The notes under the pieces were generated by a model. That model was given only the letters and a program-made list of their open reading frames with translations, made no database searches and was not told the DNA's origin. The position numbers were made by a program, and so were the translations under genes. From NCBI GenBank assembly GCA_910579225.1, contig CAJTTI010000027.1, positions 1-41,279 on the forward strand: DNA of 41,279 nt. The letters are read 5' to 3'. Shown here piece after piece: positions 16,614 through 24,408 of this stretch (within the stretch, counting starts at the first letter, position 1; every line of letters begins with the position of its first letter). The DNA comes from an uncultured Lachnospiraceae bacterium. Lineage in GTDB: Bacteria; Bacillota; Clostridia; Lachnospirales; Lachnospiraceae.

Positions 16614-17696
16614 ATGCTGATTAAATACAATGAAACAGGAGAGATAGTTACTTCCTGGAAGTACAACAAAGACAACAACGTATTTGAAATTTTCTCAAAT
16701 GATAAAGAAAAAATTACCGAGTATGATCCGGTACTTGCTTTAGATGAAGAATACAACCCTGATAATTTTAAACTGGTCATTCTATACAATAAAAGGGAAG
16801 ACTGTACGGAAAACAGTATCTATCAAGTACTGGTAAAAAACCAAAGAATTGGATGGATTTTCCCGGTACAGGCCCTATTATCGCAGGATCATGATTATGC
16901 AAAGAACAGCTTTTTCTTAAAATATGCGTATGTTGCAATATGTCTTCTCCTGGAACAGATAGAAGATAAAAACAGGGGGGCTTTTGATGGGGCTTTTTAT
17001 CTGGAAGATTTTTATGAGAGTTCTGACAACGTTTTAGTCCTAGATAACGATAACTGTAGTAAAATTCAGGACTTTAATTTAGATGATTATGTGGTTAGTC
17101 TGTATAAAAATGGGTATTCGTTTACAGGTCAGGGCAATCTATACTCGGAAATTGATCTGCCCGATAAGGCAATAAAGTTGTCAGCACAATCAAAAGAATT
17201 AAGTGGGATACCATATATTGTTGAGTTATTTAAAAAACAGATACCAGCAGAACGTGAAGCGTTTGCCATGTTCTATACATATTATCAGGTTATAGAGATA
17301 CTAATATCTGTTGTTTTTGAAATTAAATTTAAACAGATATTGGTTGATTTGAATGAAGATGCGGATAACTTATTTGACAAGCGCGAAGAATTAAACGATA
17401 TTGCTTCAGAAAAGAACAGAATTAAATGGTTATTTTCAAATTATGTAAATATAAGAACAGATGAGAAAAATGCATTAAGTCATGCCTGTGTGGAATTGCT
17501 TAACAGTTGTGGAAAAAGATCATCCCAAAAGGTAGCGGAGGACCTTTACCAGGTACGCTGTCTTCTGGTTCACAAATTGTATATTTTAAATGATGCGGGA
17601 AGAGTTATTCTCCAAAGATTAAATCATTTGTTTTTAGATGTGTTGATGGACATTATATTAACATTTGATGCATCCAGAGCAAATATGAAATCATAG
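16614..17696 (+). CDS. HEPN-domain-like protein with RX4H motif
   Basis: The 360-residue protein has no recognised domain in its first 200 residues, which are acidic and mostly of mixed strand/helix character. The C-terminal 150 residues are helical and contain VRCLLVHKL, an RX4H motif (Arg315, His320) of the type used by HEPN ribonucleases, followed by the long final helix that HEPN folds have; the preceding helices (AFAMFYTYYQVIEILISVVFEIKF) fit as well. It begins 2 bp after the DGQHR-like gene and has the same AT-rich composition, so both probably arrived together. HEPN proteins are often RNases in toxin-antitoxin or phage-defence systems. The identification rests on one motif and fold character. 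Confidence 0.55.
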   Translation: MLIKYNETGEIVTSWKYNKDNNVFEIFSNDKEKITEYDPVLALDEEYNPDNFKLVILYNKREDCTENSIYQVLVKNQRIGWIFPVQALLSQDHDYAKNSFFLKYAYVAICLLLEQIEDKNRGAFDGAFYLEDFYESSDNVLVLDNDNCSKIQDFNLDDYVVSLYKNGYSFTGQGNLYSEIDLPDKAIKLSAQSKELSGIPYIVELFKKQIPAEREAFAMFYTYYQVIEILISVVFEIKFKQILVDLNEDADNLFDKREELNDIASEKNRIKWLFSNYVNIRTDEKNALSHACVELLNSCGKRSSQKVAEDLYQVRCLLVHKLYILNDAGRVILQRLNHLFLDVLMDIILTFDASRANMKS

Positions 17697-17765
17697 ATTG
17701 CCTATCATCTGGAAGTTCCTGTTCGGGAAGAACTTTACAATTATATAAGAGGAGAGTAATGAAAT

Positions 17766-18098
17766 ATGACAACCAGAAAACAGGCGGTCACATATTGCCT
17801 CACCTTTCCTCACACCTACGAGGATTACCCATTTCACGATTCGAACTGGACTTGTATGCGAATCCGGACCAACAACCGGATCTTTGCCTGGATCTATGAG
17901 CGGGAAGAACATATTTGGGTCAATGTGAAATGTGATCCCCAATGGCGGGATCTATGGCGGAAAACCTATGAGTCGGTAGTACCGGCTTACCATATGAATA
18001 AGAAGCACTGGAACTCTCTGATTCTGGACGGGAAGATCCCGGAAGATGACATTCGGAGGATGATTGCGGAGAGTTATGATCTGTGTGTGAAACAATAA
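17766..18098 (+). CDS. MmcQ/YjbR-family DNA-binding-fold protein
   Basis: The 110-residue protein matches the MmcQ/YjbR family along its length: TYEDYPFHDSNWTCMRI near residues 17-33, IFAWIYEREEHIWVNVKCDP near 39-58, and the typical VVPAYHMNKKHWNSLILDG near 71-89 followed by a C-terminal helix. The fold resembles the DNA-binding domain CyaY-like/MotCF. Cellular role is unknown. GAGGAGAG lies upstream of the ATG. Its end lies just before the promoter of the LexA-box operon. Confidence 0.88.
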   Translation: MTTRKQAVTYCLTFPHTYEDYPFHDSNWTCMRIRTNNRIFAWIYEREEHIWVNVKCDPQWRDLWRKTYESVVPAYHMNKKHWNSLILDGKIPEDDIRRMIAESYDLCVKQ

Positions 18099-18116
18099 GA
18101 ATGTCAGAATTTTCCC

Positions 18117-18145
18117 TTTACAACAGAACGTATGTTTGCTATAAT
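18117..18145 (+). promoter_or_regulatory. Promoter of the radical SAM/TIGR03915 repair operon
   Basis: TTTACA (18117-18122) and TATAAT (18140-18145) are separated by exactly 17 bp. A LexA-box-like palindrome fills the spacer, so binding there would block RNA polymerase. Confidence 0.8.
18125..18138 (+). promoter_or_regulatory. LexA (SOS) box 1
   Basis: AGAACGTATGTTTG matches the Gram-positive LexA consensus CGAACRNRYGTTYC in all core positions (GAAC, four-base spacer, GTTT). It lies between the -35 and -10 elements. Confidence 0.75.
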
Positions 18146-18152
18146 GAGAAAA

Positions 18153-18166
18153 GGAACAAATGTTCT
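18153..18166 (+). promoter_or_regulatory. LexA (SOS) box 2
   Basis: GGAACAAATGTTCT has a perfect GAAC-N4-GTTC core with the expected purine/pyrimidine spacer. Its centre is 28 bp from box 1 and just downstream of the expected transcription start. Confidence 0.75.
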
Positions 18167-18190
18167 AGTTTGGGAGGAAGAGATGAGCTT

Positions 18191-19498
18191 ATGGAGTATT
18201 GGATAGAACAGCAGATGGATCTGGAGCAGAAGCTTGGGATCCTGGCAGATGCCGCAAAGTATGATGTGGCCTGTACATCCAGTGGTGTGGAACGAAAGAA
18301 CACAGGAAAAGGACTCGGGAACTGCATTGTACCGGGGATTTGCCACAGCTTCAGTGCAGACGGCAGATGCATTTCGCTTTTGAAGATTCTGTTTACCAAT
18401 GAGTGTATTTTTGACTGTAAATATTGTATTAACCGGCGAAGCAATGATATTCCCCGGGCTTCTTTTTCTCCCGGGGAGGTTTGTGATCTGACTATGGAAT
18501 TTTACCGGAGAAATTATATTGAAGGACTGTTTCTGAGCTCCGGGATCCTTGTCAGTCCCAATGTAACTATGGAACTTTTGTATCAGACACTTTACCGGCT
18601 GCGCAAGGAGTATCATTTTCAGGGATACATTCATGTGAAAGCCATACCGGGAGCAGATGCAGAGCTGATTGAGCGGACTGGTTATCTGGCGGACCGGATG
18701 AGTGTAAATCTGGAGCTTCCGACGGCAGAGGGATTGCAGGCGCTGGCGCCTCAGAAGAAGCGTTCAAGGATGCTGGCACCGATTCGTCAGGTGCATCAGG
18801 CAAGGAAGGAGAATAAGCGGGAACTGGCTCTTTACCGTCATGCACCCAGGTTTGTCCCGGCGGGACAATCTACTCAGATGATCATCGGCGCTACAGGAGA
18901 GAATGACTGGCAGATTATGAAGGTTGCCGAACATATGTACCGGAAGTATGAGATGAAAAGAGTTTTTTATTCTGCTTTTCTTCGGGTCAATGACGACCGG
19001 CTTCTTCCTGTGTTGCCCGGAGGACCGCCGCTTCTTCGGGAACACAGACTCTACCAGGCGGACTGGCTGCTTCGGTACTATGGATTTGAGGCAGAGGAAC
19101 TTTTGACGGAGGAAAAGCCGGATTTTAACCTGCTGCTGGATCCCAAATGTGACTGGGCGCTTCGCCATCTGGACTGTTTTCCGGTGGAAGTCATGCGGGC
19201 AGATTACTATACGCTTCTGCGGGTACCCGGAATCGGCTACCGGTCCGCCGGGCGGATTGTGAAAGCCCGTGGGCTTGGGACATTGGATTATCCGACATTG
19301 AAGAAGATGGGAGTGGTGCTGAAGCGGGCCATCTATTTTATTACCTGTGGCGGGAAACAGATGTATCCGGTAAAGCTGCAGGAAGATTATATTCTCCGGA
19401 ATATTCTGGATGGAAAGGAGAAGCTGCCGGCAGGCGTTGGCAGGACGCAGTCTTATGAGCAGCTGTCATTGTTTGATGATCCGCGTTTTTCAGTGTGA
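18191..19498 (+). CDS. Putative DNA modification/repair radical SAM protein (TIGR03916)
   Basis: The 435-residue protein has a radical SAM core with Cys72-X3-Cys76-X2-Cys79 (FDCKYCINR), which binds a 4Fe-4S cluster and SAM. Around it lie the family's CTSSGVERKNTGKGLGNC and IVPGICHSFSADGRC motifs. Near the C-terminus a helix-hairpin-helix, LLRVPGIGYRSAGRIVKARG, suggests DNA binding. The TIGR03916 family is named for a presumed role in DNA modification or repair and always sits next to the TIGR03915 partner found just downstream; chemistry is unproven. The ATG at 18191 follows GGGAGG; an upstream in-frame ATG lies before the promoter and is rejected. Two LexA boxes suggest SOS control. Confidence 0.9.
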   Translation: MEYWIEQQMDLEQKLGILADAAKYDVACTSSGVERKNTGKGLGNCIVPGICHSFSADGRCISLLKILFTNECIFDCKYCINRRSNDIPRASFSPGEVCDLTMEFYRRNYIEGLFLSSGILVSPNVTMELLYQTLYRLRKEYHFQGYIHVKAIPGADAELIERTGYLADRMSVNLELPTAEGLQALAPQKKRSRMLAPIRQVHQARKENKRELALYRHAPRFVPAGQSTQMIIGATGENDWQIMKVAEHMYRKYEMKRVFYSAFLRVNDDRLLPVLPGGPPLLREHRLYQADWLLRYYGFEAEELLTEEKPDFNLLLDPKCDWALRHLDCFPVEVMRADYYTLLRVPGIGYRSAGRIVKARGLGTLDYPTLKKMGVVLKRAIYFITCGGKQMYPVKLQEDYILRNILDGKEKLPAGVGRTQSYEQLSLFDDPRFSV

Positions 19499-20264
19499 GG
19501 ATACTCTTACAGGTATCATGTCCGGGGTATATGATGCGTGGGACAGTCGTCTGGGTCATGCAAATGTGCGGCTGGAAACTGCATGCAATGCAGATATGGA
19601 ACTTTTTTGCGAATATAGACAGGTATTGCCGGAGCTTGGAAAAGCAGAAAAAGTGCTCCATACAATTAAAAAACGCATGGGGGAAGATGCATGGGAGATG
19701 ATTGCCTATGCGTCGGCCTATCCGGATGACAGGAAGGCAGACGCCATTTACCGGATGATTGTGCTGGGACTTCATCTTCCGGACGGAAGAGAAATCAGCC
19801 GGATGCTGACACAGCCGGATGTGCGGCTTGTATTTGAACTTCGGAGAAAAGTGTGGCATATCGCTCATCGATATATGGGCTTCGTGCGCTTTCGGGAACT
19901 GGAAAACAAAGTGCTGTTCTCAACGATCGAGGCAGAAGCAGATATATTGGCATTGATTGCTCCGCATTTTGCAGATAGGCTTCCTCTGGAGAATTGGGTG
20001 ATCTATGACAGGAGGAGACAGAAAGCCGCCATTCATCCGTCTGAAAAAGGGTGGTTGATTCTGGAAGAAGTGGAGGCGGAACTTTTCACACATCTGAATG
20101 AATCAAGAGAGGAAGCCTGTTATGATGTTCTTTGGAGGACCTTCCACCGGGCGGTTGGGATTGAATCGAGAACCAATCCGAGACTTCAGGCATCCTTTCT
20201 TCCGAAAAAATTCCGGCAGTTTATGAATGAATTTTCTGCGGCTGTTTCATCGGAAAACAGATAA
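19476..20264 (+). CDS. TIGR03915-family putative DNA repair protein
   Basis: The 262-residue protein starts with the family's hallmark VFQCEDTLTGIMSGVYDAWDS and has RRKVWHIAHRYMGFVRF near residue 124, followed by PHFADRLPLENWVIYD near 166-181 (DUF4130-like). It is the constant companion of the radical SAM protein upstream, and the two genes overlap by 23 bp, so they are expected to work together, probably in DNA repair or modification. The start at 19476 is chosen from the family N-terminus; there is no strong ribosome binding site, which fits translational coupling. The upstream LexA boxes would control both. Confidence 0.88.
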   Translation: MIRVFQCEDTLTGIMSGVYDAWDSRLGHANVRLETACNADMELFCEYRQVLPELGKAEKVLHTIKKRMGEDAWEMIAYASAYPDDRKADAIYRMIVLGLHLPDGREISRMLTQPDVRLVFELRRKVWHIAHRYMGFVRFRELENKVLFSTIEAEADILALIAPHFADRLPLENWVIYDRRRQKAAIHPSEKGWLILEEVEAELFTHLNESREEACYDVLWRTFHRAVGIESRTNPRLQASFLPKKFRQFMNEFSAAVSSENR

Positions 20265-20363
20265 TGAAAACAGGAGTGAAAATATGCATGATTCCTGAAA
20301 GTTTGTATAAAATGCAAAAAAGAAAACAGAGATAAAAGGCCTTGAAATGAATAGGATGTGAAG

Positions 20364-20395
20364 AAAAAAAGCCGGTTTTATCAGGGAATCGGCTT
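20364..20395 (-). terminator. Terminator-like hairpin in the gap before the HPr-like gene
   Basis: The stem AAGCCG/CGGCTT with a 13-14 nt loop is followed, read on the minus strand, by TTTTTT. On the plus strand the tail is T-poor. The gap 20265-20585 otherwise holds only this hairpin and the promoter at 20480-20507. No minus-strand gene ends here, so it may serve weakly for the repair operon in the plus direction. Confidence 0.4.
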
Positions 20396-20479
20396 ATTCT
20401 ATAAAAAAATTGAGATACCATTTACAGGGAATTATGCACTTTATACAGAAAATCACTGTTAAAATTCATAACCTGAAAT

Positions 20480-20507
20480 TTGACAGAAAAGGAAAGTTGA
20501 GTATAAT
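20480..20507 (+). promoter_or_regulatory. Strong promoter of the HPr-like gene
   Basis: Consensus TTGACA (20480-20485) and consensus TATAAT (20502-20507) are separated by 16 bp. The perfect hexamers suggest high constitutive expression. Confidence 0.85.
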
Positions 20508-20585
20508 ATGTCTTACAACAGTAAAGTTGAAATACACAACTAATCAACCGCATATGTTTTCGTTTACGGAGGAGTATAGCCTGCA

Positions 20586-20810
20586 ATGAAAGAGATGAAG
20601 ATTAAACTCGGTGTAGATGATGTGAGAGATTTTGTAAAAGCGGCAGCAGAATGTGATTTTGATGTGGATGTGAATTACAACCGGGTTCTTGTTGACGCGA
20701 AGTCCATTCTTGGAGTAATGAGTATGGATTTGAACAATGTATTGACTGTGAAGTTCTATGGAGAAGACTCTGGATTCGAGAGTTTCCTGCAGAAATACGC
20801 AGTCGCTTAA
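20586..20810 (+). CDS. HPr-like protein without the phosphorylatable histidine
   Basis: The 74-residue protein has the HPr fold pattern: a first strand MKIKLGV, helix VRDFVKAAAECDFDVDV, VNYNRVLVDAKSILGVMSMDL in the place of HPr's KSIMGVMSL, and a final helix ESFLQKYAV. The Ser in AKSILGVMS corresponds to the regulatory Ser46, but the region where HPr has its active His15 (HARPA) reads DVRDF and contains no His at all. It therefore cannot pass phosphate in the sugar PTS and may be a regulatory relative, as Crh is in Bacillus. GGAGGAG lies 11 nt before the ATG. A very strong promoter and a terminator frame it as a single-gene unit. Confidence 0.8.
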   Translation: MKEMKIKLGVDDVRDFVKAAAECDFDVDVNYNRVLVDAKSILGVMSMDLNNVLTVKFYGEDSGFESFLQKYAVA

Positions 20811-20852
20811 TTTGCCAGTTTCTATGTTTTGTACCCTATAAATACCCCCTTT

Positions 20853-20882
20853 AAAGACAGTTCCCTCGGGAGCTGTCTTTTT
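20853..20882 (+). terminator. Terminator of the HPr-like gene
   Basis: AAAGACAG-TTCCC and GGGAG-CTGTCTTT form a stem of 13 pairs with a 2-nt loop core (TC), ending in five T. It lies 42 bp after the stop codon. Confidence 0.88.
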
Positions 20883-20908
20883 CCGTATGCGGGAGGGGAG
20901 TGAGAGCG

Positions 20909-20937
20909 TTGTAATTTCCGTATGAAATTGTTATAAT
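20909..20937 (+). promoter_or_regulatory. Promoter of the nuclease-helicase gene
   Basis: TTGTAA (20909-20914) and TATAAT (20932-20937) are separated by 17 bp, and the -10 is extended (TGT before it). Confidence 0.7.
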
Positions 20938-20992
20938 TAGTAAACAAAACTGGGGAAACGCCAGGAGAACAGTATTGCAGGGGGAGGGCCGC

Positions 20993-23359
20993 ATGGGACA
21001 GGAGATCATCCGGATTTCAGTTCGGAACCTGGTGGAATTTTTGCTGAGAAGCGGAGATTTGGATAACCGATATGGAATACGCAGGGACTCAGAGGCCATG
21101 CAGGCAGGGAGCAGATTGCACCGGAAAATACAGAAGCGTATGGGCGCCGGCTATCAGGCAGAAGTGTCGCTGAAGCATCAGATGATGCTGGGTGAGTGTT
21201 GCGTCAGTGTGGAAGGCCGGGCAGACGGAATCTGGTCAGAAGAAGGGACTGTGACGATTGACGAGATCAAAGGGACATACCAGGACGTCAGGAAGATGGA
21301 AGGAACTGTTCCGGTCCATCTGGCACAGGCCAGATGCTATGCTTGGATTTACGCAGAGCAGAAGCAATTAAAACGGATTTGTATCCGGATGATTTATGCA
21401 AATCTGGATACAGAAGATACCCGGTATTTTACAGAAGAGCATACTTGGGAAGACCTGAAGGTGTGGTTCCAGGCGCTTATGAAAGAATATGAAAAATGGG
21501 TATCGTTTGAATACCACTGGAGAGAGGAAAGGGATAAATCTTTAAGAGAACTGGTCTTTCCTTATGAATATCGTCCAGGACAAAAGGAACTGGCGGTGAG
21601 TGTATACCGGACGATTTTACGGAAGAAAAGACTGTTCGTTCAGGCGCCCACGGGGGTTGGGAAGACTTTGTCGGTCCTGTTTCCGTCTCTGAAAGCTGTG
21701 GGAGAAGGACTTGGAGATAAGATTTTCTATCTGACAGCACGGACCATTACCAGGACGGTGGCACGGGATGCGCTGGACATTCTGCGGGGACAGGGGATTC
21801 GCGTTAAATCAGCAGTGATTACAGCGAAGGATAAGATGTGTATCTGCGAAGAGACTGTTTGCGATCCGGTTCACTGCCCCTATGCAGGGGGACACTTTGA
21901 CAGAATTAACGAGGCCGTTTATGATCTCTGGACCAATGGTCCGGATTCGCTGACCCGGGAGGTGATTCTTGCACAGGCGCATCAATACCAGGTCTGTCCC
22001 TTTGAACTGAATCTGGATCTGTCTTCCTGGATGGATGTGATCATCTGCGATTATAATTATGTCTTTGACCCCAATGTGTACCTGAGACGGTTCTTTGGGG
22101 AAAATGTGAAAGGTGACTGGCTGTTTTTGATAGATGAGGCGCACAATCTGGTGGAACGGGGACGGAGCATGTACAGTGCCGGACTGGTGAAAGAAGAGTT
22201 TCTGGAGATAAAACGTCTGGTCCGGGGGAAAAGCGATACTCTGACTCAGGCACTGGAACGATGCAACCGGTATCTGCTTACTCTGAAACGGGAATGTGAG
22301 AATGGTTATCAGAGACTGGAACAGGTGAGCGGCCTGACATTGTACTTGCTGCATCTGATTACGGAAATGGATCATTTTCTGGAACGACCGGTTCCTGAAG
22401 AGCTTAGAAAGCCGCTGACAGATTTTTATTTTGTGATACGAAATTTTCTGAATATCTGTGACCGGACAGATGAGAATTACGAAATCTATACAGAAATTGA
22501 TAAAGAAGGAAAATTTCTGTTTCACCTGTACTGTGTGCGCCCGGCAGTGAATCTGCGGCTGTACCTGGACAAGGGGATTGGGACAATCTTTTTCTCTGCC
22601 ACGTTGCTGCCGGTTAATTATTATAAAGATCTTCTGACAGGAGAACCGGAGGATTACGCAGTCTATGTCCGGTCGCCTTTTGATACGGATCGGCGTCTGC
22701 TCTTAGTGGGAACTGATGTAAGCAGCAGATATACAAGGCGGGGAGAAGAGGAATATCAGAGGATGGCAGAGTACGTGTCCAGGACTGTAAAAAGTCATAA
22801 AGGAAACTATTTGATCTTCTTTCCGTCCTATCAGATGTTAAATGAAGTTTATGGCAGATGCAGGGGACAAAAGGGAATGTTCTGTATTCGGCAGGAATCT
22901 CAGATGGGGGAAGAGGAACGGGAACAATTTCTGATGCAGTTTGAAACAGAACATGGGGAGAGCATGGCTGCATTCTGTGTCATGGGTGGGATCTTTTCAG
23001 AAGGAATTGACCTGGTTCATGAAAAACTTATCGGAGCTTTGATCATCGGGACAGGTCTTCCGATGGTATGCAGGGAACGTGAGATTCTGAAAGATTATTT
23101 TGACCGGAGAGGGATGGATGGATTTTCCTATGCATACCAGTATCCGGGTATGAATAAGGTACTGCAGGCTGCAGGCCGGGTAATTCGGACAGATGAGGAC
23201 AGAGGTGTTATCCTTTTGCTGGATGAAAGGTTTTCAACCAGCGCGTATAAAAAACTGTTCCCAATAGAATGGGAACAGCATGGATACTGCAAAATTCATT
23301 CGGTTTCCGGGGAACTGGATGATTTCTGGAATAAACAGGTTCTTAAAAATAATTCATAA
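20993..23359 (+). CDS. PD-(D/E)XK nuclease-like domain fused to a DinG/XPD-type helicase
   Basis: The 788-residue protein has an N-terminal domain (1 to about 180) with GRADGIW, TIDEIKGTY and QARCYAWIYA, the pattern of Cas4/RecB-type PD-(D/E)XK nucleases. From about 190 it is a superfamily 2 helicase of the DinG/Rad3 group: RPGQKELAVSVY, Walker A APTGVGKT (Lys224), four cysteines (CICEETVC, HCPYAG, VCPFEL) for a 4Fe-4S cluster near 280-340, Walker B DEAH (381-384), and the C-terminal GGIFSEGIDL and QAAGRVIRTDEDRG motifs. Such proteins unwind DNA and probably aid repair. The ATG at 20993 follows GGGGGAGGG; a TTG at 20975 with AGGAG before it would add 6 residues. Its 3' end overlaps the LysR gene. 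Confidence 0.9.
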   Translation: MGQEIIRISVRNLVEFLLRSGDLDNRYGIRRDSEAMQAGSRLHRKIQKRMGAGYQAEVSLKHQMMLGECCVSVEGRADGIWSEEGTVTIDEIKGTYQDVRKMEGTVPVHLAQARCYAWIYAEQKQLKRICIRMIYANLDTEDTRYFTEEHTWEDLKVWFQALMKEYEKWVSFEYHWREERDKSLRELVFPYEYRPGQKELAVSVYRTILRKKRLFVQAPTGVGKTLSVLFPSLKAVGEGLGDKIFYLTARTITRTVARDALDILRGQGIRVKSAVITAKDKMCICEETVCDPVHCPYAGGHFDRINEAVYDLWTNGPDSLTREVILAQAHQYQVCPFELNLDLSSWMDVIICDYNYVFDPNVYLRRFFGENVKGDWLFLIDEAHNLVERGRSMYSAGLVKEEFLEIKRLVRGKSDTLTQALERCNRYLLTLKRECENGYQRLEQVSGLTLYLLHLITEMDHFLERPVPEELRKPLTDFYFVIRNFLNICDRTDENYEIYTEIDKEGKFLFHLYCVRPAVNLRLYLDKGIGTIFFSATLLPVNYYKDLLTGEPEDYAVYVRSPFDTDRRLLLVGTDVSSRYTRRGEEEYQRMAEYVSRTVKSHKGNYLIFFPSYQMLNEVYGRCRGQKGMFCIRQESQMGEEEREQFLMQFETEHGESMAAFCVMGGIFSEGIDLVHEKLIGALIIGTGLPMVCREREILKDYFDRRGMDGFSYAYQYPGMNKVLQAAGRVIRTDEDRGVILLLDERFSTSAYKKLFPIEWEQHGYCKIHSVSGELDDFWNKQVLKNNS

Positions 23360-24221
23360 ACTGTTTCGCTGCATTGCCGATGGGGATCTGTTCGCTGTGG
23401 ACGATGGCAAGCTGACGCGGGGGAAGTGAAGACTTCAGCCGGATAGGAAACAGTTCTTCTGATTTCCGGGAAACACAGAAGTCAGGAACAAAGGCGATAC
23501 CAAGCCCGATACTTGCCAGGTCTAAAAGCAGGTCATTGGAGCTAAGCTCAATCTCCGGAACCAGATCCAGCTGGTGCTGCTGAAACATGGAATGAACAAA
23601 TTCGCTGGTGGTGCTGTTGCGGCCCAGCATAAGAATCGGATATTTCAGAAGTTCCTGGAAGGAAAGCTCATGGTTTTCCAGTTCTCCGTAATACTTTCGG
23701 CTGGCAATAAAACAGTCGTAGAATTTTTTAATATATTGGATATGGAAACCGTGGCCCAGGCGGGAATTGGGATAGTTGGTAAAAATCAGATCTACAGAGC
23801 CGCTTTCCAGCAGATCGACGCACCGGATGGAGGTCTGGTTGGTTACTTTAATGTGAATATTCGGGTATTCCTTATGGAAACGGCTTAAATATGGTACAAG
23901 AAAATACCGGCAAATGGTGTCGCTGGCTCCGATCCGGATCTGACCGTTGCCCAGAGTGTCGGCTTCCAGAAGCTGAGATTCTCCCCGCTTGATCAGATTC
24001 ATGGCAGGCTCCACGTGGCGCAGCAGGATCTCTCCCTCAGGCGTGAGCTGAACTTTTTTGGTGCTGCGGATGAACAGTGTGCGGTTCAGCTTCTTTTCAA
24101 GAACTTTGATGGATTGGCTGACTGCAGACTGGGAGATATAGAGCTTCTTGGAGGCTTCCGAAAAACTTAGAGAGACAGCTACGTGATAGAATACTTTATA
24201 CAGTTCATAGTTGATATCCAT
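23343..24221 (-). CDS. LysR-family transcriptional regulator
   Basis: The 292-residue protein has the LysR helix-turn-helix at residues 1-60 (VAVSLSFSEASKKLYISQSAVSQSIKVLE, then TRTLFIR-like text and LTPEGE) and an effector-binding domain from about 90 on (GQIRIGASDTICRYFLVPYL, IHIKVTNQTS). Effector is unknown. The ATG at 24221 lies 7 nt after AGGAG; a GTG two codons upstream overlaps that site and is rejected. The gene is read towards the helicase gene and the coding regions overlap tail-to-tail by 17 bp. The gap 24222-24408 behind it holds only the terminator hairpin of the next gene. Confidence 0.93.
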   Translation of the reverse strand: MDINYELYKVFYHVAVSLSFSEASKKLYISQSAVSQSIKVLEKKLNRTLFIRSTKKVQLTPEGEILLRHVEPAMNLIKRGESQLLEADTLGNGQIRIGASDTICRYFLVPYLSRFHKEYPNIHIKVTNQTSIRCVDLLESGSVDLIFTNYPNSRLGHGFHIQYIKKFYDCFIASRKYYGELENHELSFQELLKYPILMLGRNSTTSEFVHSMFQQHQLDLVPEIELSSNDLLLDLASIGLGIAFVPDFCVSRKSEELFPIRLKSSLPPRQLAIVHSEQIPIGNAAKQFMNYF

Positions 24222-24364
24222 CTTCACACTCCTGTTTTCCCGGGGACAAATGCATCAGGTACTGTGGCTGCCTGAGCATTTGACAAATGCCGGGAGATGT
24301 GTATTTTAAAGAAACAAATAGAGTACAGCAGTTTTGAGGTATTGTATCAGCAACAGAAAGACGG

Positions 24365-24389
24365 AAACCTGACAGGCCTTGGTGTCAGG
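24365..24389 (-). terminator. Likely terminator of the DUF1294 gene
   Basis: Read on the minus strand, CCTGACA/TGTCAGG forms a 7-bp stem with an 8-nt loop and is followed by TTT. It lies about 20 bp after the stop codon of the DUF1294 gene. Confidence 0.5.
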
Positions 24390-24408
24390 CAGGTTTATCC
24401 CTGCGCAG

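Noticed and set aside
20265..20480. Small minus-strand gene in the gap upstream of the HPr-like gene
   Set aside because: The frame has no ribosome binding site, no known motif and starts within AT-rich non-coding sequence.
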